A DNA stretch of 64,000 bases from Taeniopygia guttata (Eukaryota; Chordata; Aves; Passeriformes; Estrildidae). The notes below the pieces were generated by a model. That model made no database searches and had not been told where the DNA came from. It saw nothing but the letters and a program-made list of their open reading frames with translations. Positions 52,601 to 64,000 of the stretch are shown here, piece by piece. The stretch's first letter is position 1; each line of letters starts with the position of its first letter. The DNA lies in assembly GCF_048771995.1 (NCBI RefSeq), contig NC_133032.1, positions 18,987,001 to 19,051,000 on the forward strand, written 5' to 3'. Position numbers and translations under genes: made by a program.

Positions 52601-55384
52601 TGTTAGATCTTTGGTTCTTAGACTTTCTCAACTCACCACTGTTCTGTGAATAGAAACACAGATACTCTTTCCAAGCATGACGTTAGAGAAGCATTCCTTG
52701 AAGTATTGAAGCAATCTTTCCTAACCACATAAGCACTATTTTCTAGTCCTTTCAGATACACTTGAAGTTCAGAGATTGTTTTTTATTATGCACTGTGGGA
52801 TAAATAATTTGATTCAGCTGCCTTTTGGTAACTGAAATGCTGTACTACCATGTTACGTAAACCTTTGGAGTTTTCTGGAGTCACAGCAAGCAAAACAAAA
52901 AACGGCAGCTGAGGCAATGTGAAATTGGAACTCAAGTTCTGATTAGTACTGATACCAATTATTGTGATTATTAATTTCCTGATCATTAATAATTCTAATT
53001 TTATAAAATATTTGCAAAAGCACCATATTCAAGGCAAACGTATTTGTTCCTAGTTTCACTTAAAACTCGCTTATGAGACAAATACAGCATTAGAGCAGAG
53101 GCTAAGAGCTTTGTATATCATTGAAATACTGGATCTATCCTAGAAATAAGCCATGACATACATGATTTTCATTTTTAGTTAAGGCAAGAAGCTAAAAATT
53201 TATTTTCATTTGCTCTGGTAATCCATAGGAAGTTATGTACACATACGGTTAAAAATTCACGTGCATAAAAGATACTTTACCAATTTTAATATAAACCCCC
53301 ACTAAAATACACAGTTAACTTAAGAGTAAATATCTTTGGGATACAATATTTTAAATGGATAATGAAGGTACTTTTTGATCATCATTAAGTACAACTAATT
53401 AATGCAAATTATGTGTCAGCAAAACAATATTTAAGAAAATTAAAAAAAAATAGGAAAAACCAAAATGAAAATCTGTTACCTCAAAATAGCTTTCTATACT
53501 CATGTACTGTAATGATTTTAATTGCAAAATCTTTATTCCAGTGTAAACAGCTTCATTTACTGTAGGCATTAATTCATTCTACACTAAAATAATTTATCTG
53601 TGCCAGAATTCAACATTAAATATTTTTCATTTCAAAAATATTATTTTACATCTATTTATTACAGAGTTGGTATTAAATCTTACCATTGAATTATCATTAT
53701 TACATTTTTGAAATTAAATGCATAATAGGTTAGGAAAACACTTTTTGAGAAAGTGGAATAAGAAAATATTTCTATTCAAGAACTCCTTCGCTGAAAGGAA
53801 TGTTTAATTTTAAATTTAATCTAATACTGACTGTGATCTACTAGCTTGATATATATATTGCAACATTTTAAAAAAGGACCCGCCTACTTATTAGACAGCA
53901 TAGAAAGTCATCAAGTACTGGCTAGTAAGGTTTAATGAACAAGAAAAGCTTTAAGCTGCCATAAATGTGACATTATGAATCAGAATATAAAAAATACCTT
54001 TGTACAGACACACTAGATTCCAAAAATGTGTTTATGCATTTGGCTGGCATTACTTTTTGATCAACAGGATGCATATTTTATGATACTAAAAAAATATGTC
54101 TACCTATTTGTAAGACCAAGGCTTAGTGAATAGCTGTATTTTAAATTAAGTTGCAAATAATTAAGAGTATAATTGACAGACAACCATGTAATTTTTCCCC
54201 ATTATTTTTCTAATGTATACACCTTAAAATTTATACACCTTAGTTCTATCCACAGTCTTTTAGTACGAATTAAAAACCCCTAAACAATCAAACCTTATGA
54301 ATGTTTTAATTTTCAAGAAAGCCTCCACGTCATAAGGATTAATGATTTGGCTGTAAGAAAGGATAGCTTTTTCTGTTCTTAAAAATTATACAAATGCAAG
54401 ATTTTATTTAAAATTGCTACTTGCAACTACAGATTATTAAATTTGAGATTCAAACAGGATGTTAAATTGCATAACTACATAAAATACATATACAATAGCC
54501 TTACATATACTGGACTGCATTTAATAAAACATCAACAATTTATATTATCTTCTACATGTAAACAGGCTTTTGAAAATAAATGTGAATGACATTAGCCTAT
54601 TGAAGTGCATAAAACAATGTCAGTAGCTTTACTTTGTAGAAAGTTAAACATGTTTAGAAATCTGCATATATTGAAAAGATCTAGATAACCAGGAAACAGG
54701 TGGATCATATGGATTCACTGATAGCAGTATTACCTTTAAGAAAACTCTGAACTACAGGCAAGACTGCAGTAGAAAAGATAACAGAATATTCCTCATCAGG
54801 AACAATGACTGACAGTGTGTTTGAAATCCACAGGATTCATTTTGACAGTTCACAAGTGACTGAGTTTTAGAATCTACTTGCGATGTGAATGACTAATTAA
54901 CTGAATTTATTGCTACACAAAGCAACATTAACCTGATGAAAGGCTCGAGTAAGTCTAAAGGTTCAGTGTGTGTGTGTGAGATCAAGAGTTTTTACAGGTT
55001 TATTCAAGAGCTGCTGAAGTAGCCCTCCATTAGGTTTTCATGGAAATAAGACAATTGTACCATCAACTCTTTAGCTGAATGTTTGAATCTGCTACCACAT
55101 CATCCAGTCTGGCAATTAACATATACAATTAAATATATGTAGATCTGCATCTGCATGAACAGGAGGAAGGAGAAATGCAGGAAAAAAGGGAGACTCTGAA
55201 GCATCCATGTGGGAAATGCTGGTTCATGCCTTGAGCTGCACAATATTAGGTGAGTGCTGCAACTAAATGGAACTGAAAAAGGTGGCTCACAGCTCCTATT
55301 TCTTCTTGTTTGCTACTGCACCTTCTTAAAGCAGGAATTCCACCCTGGATGGGAAATACTCTCAACACCAGTTCTAACTCTAAC

Positions 55385-55531
55385 AGGCTGCCCAGTGAAG
55401 TGGTGCAGTCACTATCCCCGAAACTGTTAAAAAACCACCTGGGTGTGGCACTTGGGGATCTGGTTTAGTGGTGAATATGGTGGCAGCTGGACTTGATTAT
55501 CTGAGGTGTTTTCCCCCTTCAATGATTCTAT
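55385..55531 (+). mobile_element. CR1 LINE fragment, extreme 3' end
   Basis: The plus strand runs AGGCTGCCCAGTGAAGTGG, TGTGGCACTTGGGGATCTGG, TTTAGTGGTGAATATGGTGG, GGACTTGATTATCTGAGG and AATGATTCTATCTC. These are the successive boxes of the CR1 3' end, finishing with the start of the terminal octamer repeat. It is about 150 bp, oriented opposite to the CR1 copy 1.8 kb to its right. Confidence 0.87.
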
Positions 55532-56950
55532 CTCAAATCCTGTGTTCATTTGGTGTTGATACAATTGGTAATCTCTAATGAAAAATATTTTGTTGAAAAA
55601 AACCACAAAAGCCTCTGCCAGTAATAGTTCAACCACAGAAAATGAAACAACTGAAAGACTGAACAGATACATAATAATCCTGAAAACCTCCATTCTGTTA
55701 TGGAGTACTTATAAAGATGATTTTTTTTTTTTGCATATCACAAAAAAAATTTACATAAATTCAAGCTAAAAAAACCAAGTATGTCTCAAATATAGTCATA
55801 GTTTATATTGTAGAAAGAACCTCTCAACACCTGTGTTCCCGCCCACTTTTATTCATCAAGTTGATTACAATGGCAGTGGTCCTGGTAGAGAAAAAAACTA
55901 ACTGTGCAAGATGGGAGCAGAGAGGTATTTATGTTTTTAATAAACTGTTATTTCAATTCACAGCAGATACTAAACTAGAAAGCTCTCTTAATAGTAAGAT
56001 GTTTACAAAATGTTTGATCACTTAGTTTATCTGTTAGAACCATTCTGTAAGAGTACACACATTTATTTGAGCATATAAATTATGAAGAATTTAGATTAGA
56101 ATCATAACTCTAATAAAAATTACATGATAAATTAGGAAGCGGTGTTGAAAAATAGATTTTTATCTCATTTGTTATTAATAATAGATGTAATTGAAGAAAT
56201 CTGCAAACCTGGCATGTTCATATATTTTTTACACCAAAGCTATGCATTAGTTTTTTTATTCCATCCTTACAGATTTCTAAAACCTAATTTCTCAAAACAG
56301 TAAGGTAGATTATTATTGAAAAGAACATAGAATAATTTCTCACATAGAAAGCTGTGAGAATATCAGCCATGTCATAAGAAGTCAACTCATATTTAAAATA
56401 CTTTACCAAACTTAGTTAAAAGCTCCATTAAATAGCTGTTATTTGAACAGAACTTCCATCATGTTATAACCCTGTACCCTATAATCATGTGGTATTTCTG
56501 TCACATTGGAGGTAACAACTTTTATCACTTTGTCAGTTCTGTCTACAAACACAAAATTACCTCCACAAGTTCCTAAGATTTATGCTTTTAATTACCTCCT
56601 ATCTGCTTCACTACCCTCCATACCCAAAGAATCAATATAGTCCTATAAATAAGAAAAATGTAAAATGTTTGACAGAAGACAATGACAGTTCTGTACATTT
56701 TTATGTGATGCTATTGATTATTTTGTTTATTATCCTTTTGACAGCATGAATGATTTATTTAAATCTGCCAAGTCAACTTTTGCTAATGTTTGCCTAAACT
56801 TAAAATTTTGCCTTCTGGCTTTTTAAAAAGATGAACACTATAATCACATCATCTTTATTAGCTTTAAATGCATTCAACAATAAGATGACCTTCATTGTCT
56901 CTTAATGCCAAATTGTTACATCTGCTTTTCTGATTTGCCTCAAGGTTTTT

Positions 56951-57004
56951 CCTCCTGGTTTTTGAATCTCCTCTTGATTTTTGAGTCACCTCTTGATTTT
57001 TGAG
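56951..57004. repeat. 19-bp tandem repeat, about three copies
   Basis: Units start at 56951, 56970 and 56989 (CCTCCTGGTTTTTGAATCT and two CCTCTTGATTTTTGAG variants). The last two copies are nearly identical. Confidence 0.85.
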
Positions 57005-57362
57005 GTGACACCAAAAACCAGGGCTGACTTGCAATCATTACCAACACAGCAACACACTGTGCAGACACAAATTTATTTTCAATAACAAGACAGTGCCTAC
57101 CAGGCTGTACCACAGCTAAAGATATTTCTATAAGAAACAAAGTGTGCAGAAGGAAGCAGACATTTTCACCTATTTTAGGCACAATCAACAGATGACAAAA
57201 TCTGTTTACAAAAAAGGACACCACCAAACAAAAATCAGAAAAATAGCACATGGATTCCAGGCATCATGGAAGTTTGGATATAGAGAAGCCTGGCTGCTGG
57301 AAAAAGGGATTAGATTAGTACTGGCATTATTTATAGTGGCTAAGCACCTAAAACTTAGTGGA

Positions 57363-57740
57363 CCATCACAGAATCCTTTGGGCTGGAAAGGGCCTTTGAG
57401 AGCAAGCTCAAATGTTAACTCAGCACTGCCATGTTCACCACTAAAACATGTCCCTACACATCCTTTAAATACCTCCATGGGATGGTGACTGCACCACTGT
57501 CCTGGACAGTCTGTTCCAATGTTTGACAACTTCAGTTTGGTGAAGAAATTTCTCCTAACAGCCCATCTGAGCCTTCCCTGGGCCAACTTGAAGCAGTTTT
57601 TTCTCATCCTATCACTTGTTTCCTGGAGAAGAGACTGACACCCACCTTATTACAACCTTCTTTCATGTAGGCATAGAAAATGAAAAGGTAACCCCTGAGC
57701 TTCCTTTTCTCCAGGTTAAACAATCCCAACAACTTTAAGA
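57363..57740 (-). mobile_element. CR1 LINE fragment, 3' end portion
   Basis: Reading the plus strand, the reverse-complement hallmarks of an avian CR1 3' end are all in order: ATCACAGAATCCTTTGGGCT, GGAAAGGGCC, a CTGTTCCAATG box, AAGAAATTTCTCCTAACA, GAGCCTTC, and CTTCCTTTTCTCCAGGTTAA with ACAATCCCAAC. The element is therefore on the minus strand with its 3' end at the left. It is 5'-truncated, as most CR1 copies are, and carries no functional reverse transcriptase frame. Confidence 0.9.
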
Positions 57741-58112
57741 CTAAACAGTAAAATAAAAATAATGAGGGAGAAGAGAAACACAAGGTAACAATTCAGATAA
57801 GGAGAAAAGAGCAATTCTGCAGAAACCAAACAAATAGCCTTCCAACTACAACTTCCTTTTCCCTTACGGCTGCAAACTACACTATCAGATGCCACAACAG
57901 AATAGACACCTTGGGGCCAAAGCTCCACAGTTGCTGGAGACTTATTGCCACACACCAGTTGAGGAAATTGCTGCAGATTCATTTGCTGGCCAGAAGGAAT
58001 GAGGAAGAATGAGCAGAGAAGGAGCTTATATGGGATTAAAAAGAGCCATTTTCCCCTTGCCCTCTTGCTACTGGACCCTCCTACTGGTACCATATGGATT
58101 CAGTAAACTCAC

Positions 58113-58495
58113 TGTCGTGGTTTAGGAATGGTATTCCCCAATTTAGCACCACAGCTAAAATCAGGTGTCACTTTCCTTCCTCCCCCCAAATGGAGGCACA
58201 AAAGGAGAAGGTCCTGGGTTGATACGAGAATAATTTAATGGAAACAGCCATGAAATAAGATGATGAGCAGTAAGAGCAACAATATTAATAACAAAAGGTA
58301 AAAGAAAAAGAAGCTCCCAACAATAAATAACAGGGGATTGCTCCATCTGCCACATTTCCCTGAGTGGAGGGAACCCCTTCTTAAAGAGAGCTCCCAGCAA
58401 GGATGGGAGGTGGTGTAGAACAGTCTCCAAGCCCCCAGCCATGCCTCTCTCAGCCACTGCAAAAAATTAGCCCTGTCCAGGGCAGAACCAGAACA
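58113..58495 (-). mobile_element. Solo LTR of an endogenous retrovirus
   Basis: A 383-bp block starts TGTCGTGGTTTAGGAATGG and ends CAGAACCAGAACA, so it has TG...CA termini. It is flanked by CTCAC on the left and TTCAC on the right, a 5-bp target duplication with one mismatch. The start resembles a common songbird LTR type beginning TGTCGTGGTTTA. On the minus strand an ATTAAA signal followed by a short tail suggests minus orientation, but this is weak. No internal viral genes are present; recombination between two LTRs is the usual origin of solo copies. Confidence 0.72.
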
Positions 58496-60398
58496 TTCAC
58501 TCAATATGATTTTTGGTTTTGCTAGAATGCCTGTAGTATATATAATTATTATCACCATACAAACCTATGTAATTAATCCTAAATTCTTAAAAGGAAAAAA
58601 CAAAGTATTTCTTCAAAGGTTAAGCTAGATCTTTCACAGCATGTCTTGCTTCCTCTTGGTGGAATACACATAGTGTAAAATCTGACTCACAATCACAATC
58701 TGTTCCATGGAGAGGATTCTTCCTCTTCTACTGCCTGGCCTCTCATGGTAGTAAATGTAACTGAGTATTTCTCCTTTTTTTCTGAGCTGGATTATAACAC
58801 AAGACCATAGCTTGAACTTCATTGACATATTAGTCATTGCTGCACTGGAGCACATGCTGTGTCATCACATGGTGTTTACAGATAATTTAATGTAAAGATG
58901 GAAATACCTGTGTTTATTCCAAAACATTGAAGCACATCCAATTGCAACTGTTCAGGGATAATATTGCTTTTTTCCTTTTTTTATTTTAACTATTTTCAAA
59001 AAGAGTATGTTCCTCTGTATAACAGAATGAAGTTTATACTTAGAATAAGTATCTCATTGACAATATTGTTAAATCAACATCACCAATATCAATCCTCATA
59101 ATGCTATCTTTCCTAAAATGAGATTTCTGAACTATTTCAACTGTACTTGACTCCTGCTATCTATCGCCATTAAAAGCAAGTTTAGGAAAGAGACCTTTTC
59201 TCTATTCCCTCCTCACATTTTTTGCTCATTTCACTTCCTCTATTCCTACACTTTTATGCTTTTTCTCCTTGCTGCATCCTGCTTCTCTCTCCCCTCTTCA
59301 TAATAAAAGAAAAAGAAAGAAAATTAAAATAAGAAGAATGAAAAGCAAACCAGAAGGCATACTGAATGAGTGGCGGCTCTATTCTAGAGGCAGGCATCCC
59401 ATATAATTTGGCATGTCCTCAGGTATCCTTTGTCAGCCTGCTGTGGATGTCCCAGGCACCTCAGATATTCCAACAGTAAGACACTTAAATTTAGGCACCT
59501 AATCCCACTTAGTTTCAGCTGGGGTATCTTAAGGAGATCATGCAAAAAAATGTTGAAGGCAACCTCAGCTATCATTGCTGTAATGTTGATATTACTTTTA
59601 CAGATATAATTATCCTGAAGGACTACAAAGTTGAGGCTATTAAGACAACTTCAGTTTGCTGTTACTTCAGAGATGACCTTACATTTTTTCTGTTTTGTGA
59701 GACTTTGGATCATCTTCTCCATACTACAGTTTCTCCTGGAGTTGACAGAGATTGGAAGGGGTGTCCAACTACTTGTAGCAAAATTTATTAGCAGAAATAG
59801 ACAACTTCAAATTTGACCAAAATGGAGCTAGAAATATTAAAAAAGGACAGGCAGAGTATGATGGTGAATGTCTATAAGTATGACTCAAATACTAGAATTT
59901 ATTTTTTTGGAAGAGGACAGACATATCAAGTTAAGACTAGATAAAATTAAGAATTTGTACATAGATGTTTTCTTCATGTTTTACTTTTAAAAATTGAAGA
60001 CTGGGAGATCCTGAAGAGTTCAGTTAGAAAATACGATTCAAATTATATGGCAGAAGAAAAATCATTCTATGAATTTTATTTTTGAAAATAAAGAAGCCAT
60101 TACTTCAACACGCACAATCCCACATTCAAGACAACGTATTTTTAAATATTTCAATTTTAAAATTTCCTCCCATCTCTGATCTTTCTTTTCCTGCAGGTAG
60201 CTGAAGATCCCTGCCTCTGAATCTGATGCCAGAACACTGTCACCAAAACTAAACGTGTGTAAGAACACTCTCACCAAAGCTACGTGCAGAGACATAAGCA
60301 AAAGAAACCCAAAACCTTTGCAATTCACTCTATTAATTTAGCGTGAGGTTTGACAACTACAAATTGACTACTTTGATTTTTTTTTTGTTTGTTTGTTT

Positions 60399-60418
60399 TG
60401 GTCTATTGATTTAGACCA
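60399..60418. repeat. Short hairpin next to a G/T tract
   Basis: TGGTCTA at 60399-60405 and TAGACCA at 60412-60418 form a 7-bp stem with a 6-base loop. No known function. Confidence 0.5.
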
Positions 60419-63344
60419 GTGAGTGTCCATAGCACAAGGAAAAGACTGAAGGCAAGGAAACCAATTTTCTTCTCACAGATGAATAACCACTGTCTGTGTT
60501 TCCTGTGCAATTGATAAAACACCACCAGAATGAAGCCAGCATCCTCAAACACCATGCAAATGAAATTCATTTATGAGAATAAAAATAAAAAACCCAAACC
60601 AAACAAAAAAAGACTCTTCATAGTTCAGTTTTGACATTTTTATTTCATTTAGTTGTATAATTTAGGTCAGAGAAAGTTCAAAGGAATGGAATGCCTATCA
60701 ACAAGAAGTATGCCAGCCTTGTAGAGCCAGAAGAAACTGCAAGTGTGGAGTAACTGTACTACTAATCTCATTCTGCAATGTGCTACACTGAAGTTTTAAT
60801 GCAGATTAACAGAGTTTGATGCTACTCAAAAGCATGTCATGTGGTGGAACTGATTTCCTGAAAGATTCAGCAGTTACAAGGTTCACACATATATGATTCC
60901 CTTCTTCCCCAGTCAGCAAGCAAAGGATTGATTGTATAGATTACTTCATGCCCTGAGCATAATTTCGTATCATTTTTGGTCCAAAGGGACCAAAAAGAAA
61001 AATACAAGCAGAGTCCAGATTTTTATTTCTGTGCAGGAGTTTCAACAAGCTAAGACAGAACTGTGAGTCTCCAGAGCTCAGTTGAAACCCCATTATCATT
61101 AGCTCAGTGAAACAATTACAATGCAGATTATGGGGGAGAATGTCTATTTGGATAGGCAAAAATAACATCCAAATAAGACAGGATCTCACTCTCAGAAAAA
61201 AAGATGCAGCACATGCTCATATAAATAATTCTTAAGGTTAAATGACTGAACTTGAAAAAAAATTTAGCATCTTATGTACAGCTTCTTAGGAGAAGCTAAA
61301 TAACGCAATGAAAGACTAGAAAGCATTTAAAATAGAAGTACTACACTATAAAAACTCGTTCTCCCAATATTCCTGGATGTTAAGAAACAATTGTGAAATT
61401 AGATTTATATTTAAGTATCTTCTGGTATTCATAATATTGCTATAACCATAGCGCTTTGCAAAATCAAATTTCTATATTGTTTGTTGATGGCCTAGTAAAC
61501 TAAACTGCTGTAGAAAGTAAGGTGCTGCATTTCAGCATGTAAAGTATCACAGTCACAATGCTTCTTCCTTTCTTACAACCATTCATTTCAAAAGGATGAT
61601 GATATTTTCTAGTAACAATAACTGAATATATTTATCACATTTAGGAAGAAAGATCACACCACCCTATTGAATACACCTGGCCCAGAAGAAGTGTAGCTAT
61701 AACTTGCCATGCTTTTGTGATGCCACTATTTAAATCAGAATATGACATGCACTTTTTGTCCTACTTTGTAAGTCTAAACAGCAAAAATTCCTTGGTTGTC
61801 AGAGGTAAAAAATGATAGATCATTTTATATAACATATTAGGGGGTTTTTTTGGTTTTTTTTGTTTTGTTTCAAGCCACTCAGCTGTGATTCAATTTATCC
61901 GCCTGAAGGGCTGTTTGTCCACCTGAATGTCAGCACAGACATGTCCCATCATCAGGGGGACCCTGACCTCAAGAGGAGAGGGAAGAGTGAGGACAGCCTG
62001 AGCCATCTCATTGGTGATGGATCCACCTCAGAAGCAAGACCCATGAAGGCAAGGAAAATTTTAAAAAGTATTATTGGTTCCTTGATTTAATCAGTAAAAG
62101 GAGATACCTGGACTAAGTATCACAGCAGAAAAGATTTTTTTTTCCCCTTTAAATCTTAACCTTAAAGTAGAAAGACAAGCAAACTAAATTTAAAATAATG
62201 ACTTCTGAGATGAGTTAACTAAGCAGATATTGCCACTTGAAAGGAAATTTAATAAGCTTGTCAAATGATGACAGATTTAGAAATCAATTTGAAGCTGAGA
62301 TAGCACTGCTTCAAAATCCTTACCAGCCTGGACAAGAAAAGCAAACTGGGGAAAACACTTCACAAGACACTTTTCAAAGTGCAATGTCAGAGGCAGAGAA
62401 AACCAGGGTAGTGGGTATGGGTGCTTTACTGCAAACCTCTAGGAGCACAAAATACTCAAAGGCTTTGGAGGAGGTGCCTGAAAACTGTTTCTGAGACCAA
62501 TATTATGACAGAAAAATATATAATATTAACACATCACTTCAGGATTTATTCTTACCCTCAAGATTAAAAAAAAAAAAATCTAGTCATTTGAGTTTATTTT
62601 TATTAACTCAATGACATTAGCAATAGTCTCCAAGAACAAATACATACTCCTTAACTGTCAAAGGTTATAATTTTCTTAGATACAGTTTCTCTGAATTTTG
62701 TTAATTTTCAAGCTACTTAAGAAGAAACATTAAATGGTTATATATTTTAAAAACACCTCTTTTTTACATAATTTTTAAACACCATTACTCTTTTGTAATG
62801 ATTTTTTTAAAATTAACCTCCAGAAAACAGTTTCTTTGAATTGCTCATACTCAAAATGGCAGCTAGAACTAAGTGTTTATATCTTTTATAAATGAAAGTA
62901 TTTGGAAGAGTGACTTTATTAAAAAATGGAAAGACATAACAGCAAGGACATCCAAACAACAAGAAAAAGCTATTTCTTCTGGAAGAAAAGCAAATATGAC
63001 CTGGAGAACTTACTGGGAAGCTTTTCTGCTTCACTTCATTTTTTTAAGGAAAAAACCTCAGGCAAACATTTCTTTTTGCAATACCTGTAGAAGGTTATTG
63101 TACCATCAAATCGGATCTCACCTATGGATGTGGCATTGGATATCATGCCAGAGCTATGTAAGAAAATTAAGAGTTCATGCTCTATGGACTTCTGCTTCTG
63201 AGTGGACAAAAAAACCCACCAGGCTGAGCAGAATGCAGGTAGAACTGGAATGAGTTATTTGGGAGAAAGAGATTTAGATTAATTATACCTAATGCACCAA
63301 ATTAAAAAAAAAACAAACTAAGGAAGAAAATTGGCAATACTCAC

Positions 63345-63455
63345 ATCAGAGTTAAAACGAAGCTGGCAGACATTACAGGAAATTACTTGCTTCTTCCTTG
63401 GGGGAATGGACACTCCAAATGTATGGTTTATGACTGCTTTTTGCACAGGATCCAT
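63345..63455 (-). CDS. ZNF385B: ZNF385B coding exon with the N-terminal half of the first finger in this window
   Basis: The exon is 111 bp (37 codons) and phase 0 at both ends. The acceptor is a pyrimidine-rich tract ending CAG directly before ATG GAT CCT, and the donor is GAT|GTGAGT. It encodes [19 protein letters not shown], then [18 protein letters not shown]. Cys27 and Cys30 are the zinc-binding cysteines of a C2H2 finger whose histidines lie in the next exon, 13.7 kb away. The first codon is an ATG, but a strong acceptor sits immediately before it and mammalian proteins have long sequence upstream of this Met, so I read it as an internal Met. Use as a start in a short isoform cannot be excluded. 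Confidence 0.88.
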
Positions 63456-64000
63456 CTGGAGAACAAACAATAACCAATTTACAACTTTTCAAGGCAATAT
63501 AGAGTACAGAAGAAAAATTAAAAAAAAAAATGACACTTCCAGCAGAAAGCTTTTTTCTTTTCCTTTTTTTGAGATAAGTAGGAGAAATAAGATTCCAGCC
63601 CTCATAATAATAAGATTTAACATAGGTTAGGGAATTGGTAGCATGCCAAAGCTGAGGAAGAAAAGGCAGCTTCATTGTAGCTGTCATCCCCAGGTTACTA
63701 AATACTTTTTTCCCCAACCCTGCACATCTTCTGGGCTTCAGGGCCTCCTACCACACCTAAATTGCAAATGAAAGCCCGCCCCTATCACCCACTGTCCCAA
63801 CAGACATATTGCAAAAGCCACTTTTGCACCCTGACAAGTCACTGTCATTTACTTCTACATGCTTTCCTTTGAGTGATAAATATTAGCAATTATTTGAAAA
63901 ATATTCTCTCTGGGAGATCTCTTTGTGAAAGGAGGTCCTTTGCAGGCTCTGGTACAAACACCACTTGCTGGGAAAAGAGGTTGCAATCCCCAAGCATTTC
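63456..64000 (-). other. ZNF385B upstream intron, cut by the window edge
   Basis: This is sequence 5' of the exon at 63345-63455 with the acceptor at its lower edge. I see no further coding exon in it, so the exon carrying the residues before MDPVQKA lies beyond position 64000. Confidence 0.75.

Larger units (their letters stand above)
49642..63344 (-). other. ZNF385B 13.7 kb intron
   Basis: The intron separates the cysteine half of the first finger from its histidine half. About 49.7-55.3 kb is AT-rich, with no transposon or gene I can recognise. 55.4-58.5 kb carries two CR1 fragments, a 19-bp tandem repeat and a solo LTR. 58.5-63.3 kb is again plain AT-rich sequence, with short G/T tracts at 60.37 and 61.84 kb and a GC-richer patch at about 61.9-62.05 kb that I cannot assign. 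Confidence 0.8.
28134..63455 (-). other. ZNF385B: ZNF385B gene body, 3' portion (six coding exons)
   Basis: This span covers six exons that join in frame into 336 residues plus a stop codon (1011 nt). Known from the family: ZNF385B is a nuclear zinc-finger protein, reported to interact with p53 and promote apoptosis in B cells, and its fingers resemble the dsRNA-binding fingers of ZNF346/JAZ. Seen here: three fingers with C-x2-C-x12-H-x5-H spacing at residues 27-49, 152-174 and 215-237, counted from the first codon in the window, then an Ala/Pro-rich tail ending ILFAPY. Intron lengths from 5' to 3' are 13703, 16819, 1045, 1099 and 1645 bp. ZNF385B is preferred over ZNF385D because I recall the strings [20 protein letters not shown] and the FQKDM/ILFAPY tail from ZNF385B; this is from memory, not a search. 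Upstream exons are outside the window. Confidence 0.85.

Noticed and set aside
57144..57607. Open frames of 114 (plus) and 133 (minus) codons
   Set aside because: They overlap the CR1 fragment at 57363-57740 on both strands and have no gene signature.
28134..63455. Assignment to ZNF385D instead of ZNF385B
   Set aside because: The finger linkers and the tail ([36 protein letters not shown]) fit ZNF385B as I remember it. ZNF385D has a different linker after the second finger and a different tail. A protein search would settle it.
63453..63455. ATG at the start of the 63345-63455 exon as the gene's start codon
   Set aside because: It directly follows a strong splice acceptor, and mammalian ZNF385B has coding exons upstream. 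It is kept only as a possible start of a short isoform.
1..64000. CRISPR arrays, operons, insertion sequences, riboswitches or other prokaryotic systems
   Set aside because: Spliced exons, CR1 LINEs and LTRs show vertebrate nuclear DNA. No regularly spaced repeats with unique spacers or compact gene clusters are present.

Overview
This 64 kb window is vertebrate nuclear DNA, AT-rich and repeat-poor, and almost certainly from a bird. The evidence is three CR1 LINE fragments, LTRs resembling avian (probably songbird) endogenous retrovirus families, and spliced exons of a vertebrate gene. There is no bacterial-style gene density and no operon. Nearly all ORFs of 60-250 codons are chance frames in introns, intergenic DNA or repeats.

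The only protein-coding gene I can support is the 3' part of ZNF385B on the minus strand. Six coding exons run from right to left: 63345-63455, 49479-49641, 32423-32659, 31199-31377, 29998-30099 and 28134-28352 (the last ends in TAA). All joints have GT/AG boundaries and compatible phases. Together they encode 336 residues with three C2H2 fingers of the ZNF385/ZNF346 spacing (C-x2-C-x12-H-x5-H), followed by the Ala/Pro-rich C-terminus typical of the family. The 5' exons, including the first of the four fingers known in mammalian ZNF385B, lie beyond the right edge. A 3' UTR of about 1.2-1.35 kb probably ends near 26.8-26.9 kb.

Layout: 1-26.7 kb is intergenic DNA downstream of ZNF385B. It holds a G/T-rich tract (2.7 kb), a C24 homopolymer (5.7 kb), a 28-bp duplication (13.0 kb), a CpG-rich patch (14.2 kb), an open segment flanked by splice-like sites (18.4-18.6 kb) and an old CR1 carrying a 49-bp tandem repeat (22.75-24.1 kb). 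26.8-32.7 kb holds the 3' UTR and the last four exons. 32.7-49.5 kb is a 16.8 kb intron with two LTR relics and an A/C-rich tract. 49.6-63.3 kb is a 13.7 kb intron with two CR1 fragments and a solo LTR with a near-perfect target duplication.

I found no evidence of a novel multi-gene system. The more interesting points are the splitting of every finger by an intron, the LTR relics, the G-quadruplex-prone tracts and the unexplained splice-bounded segment at 18.4-18.6 kb.
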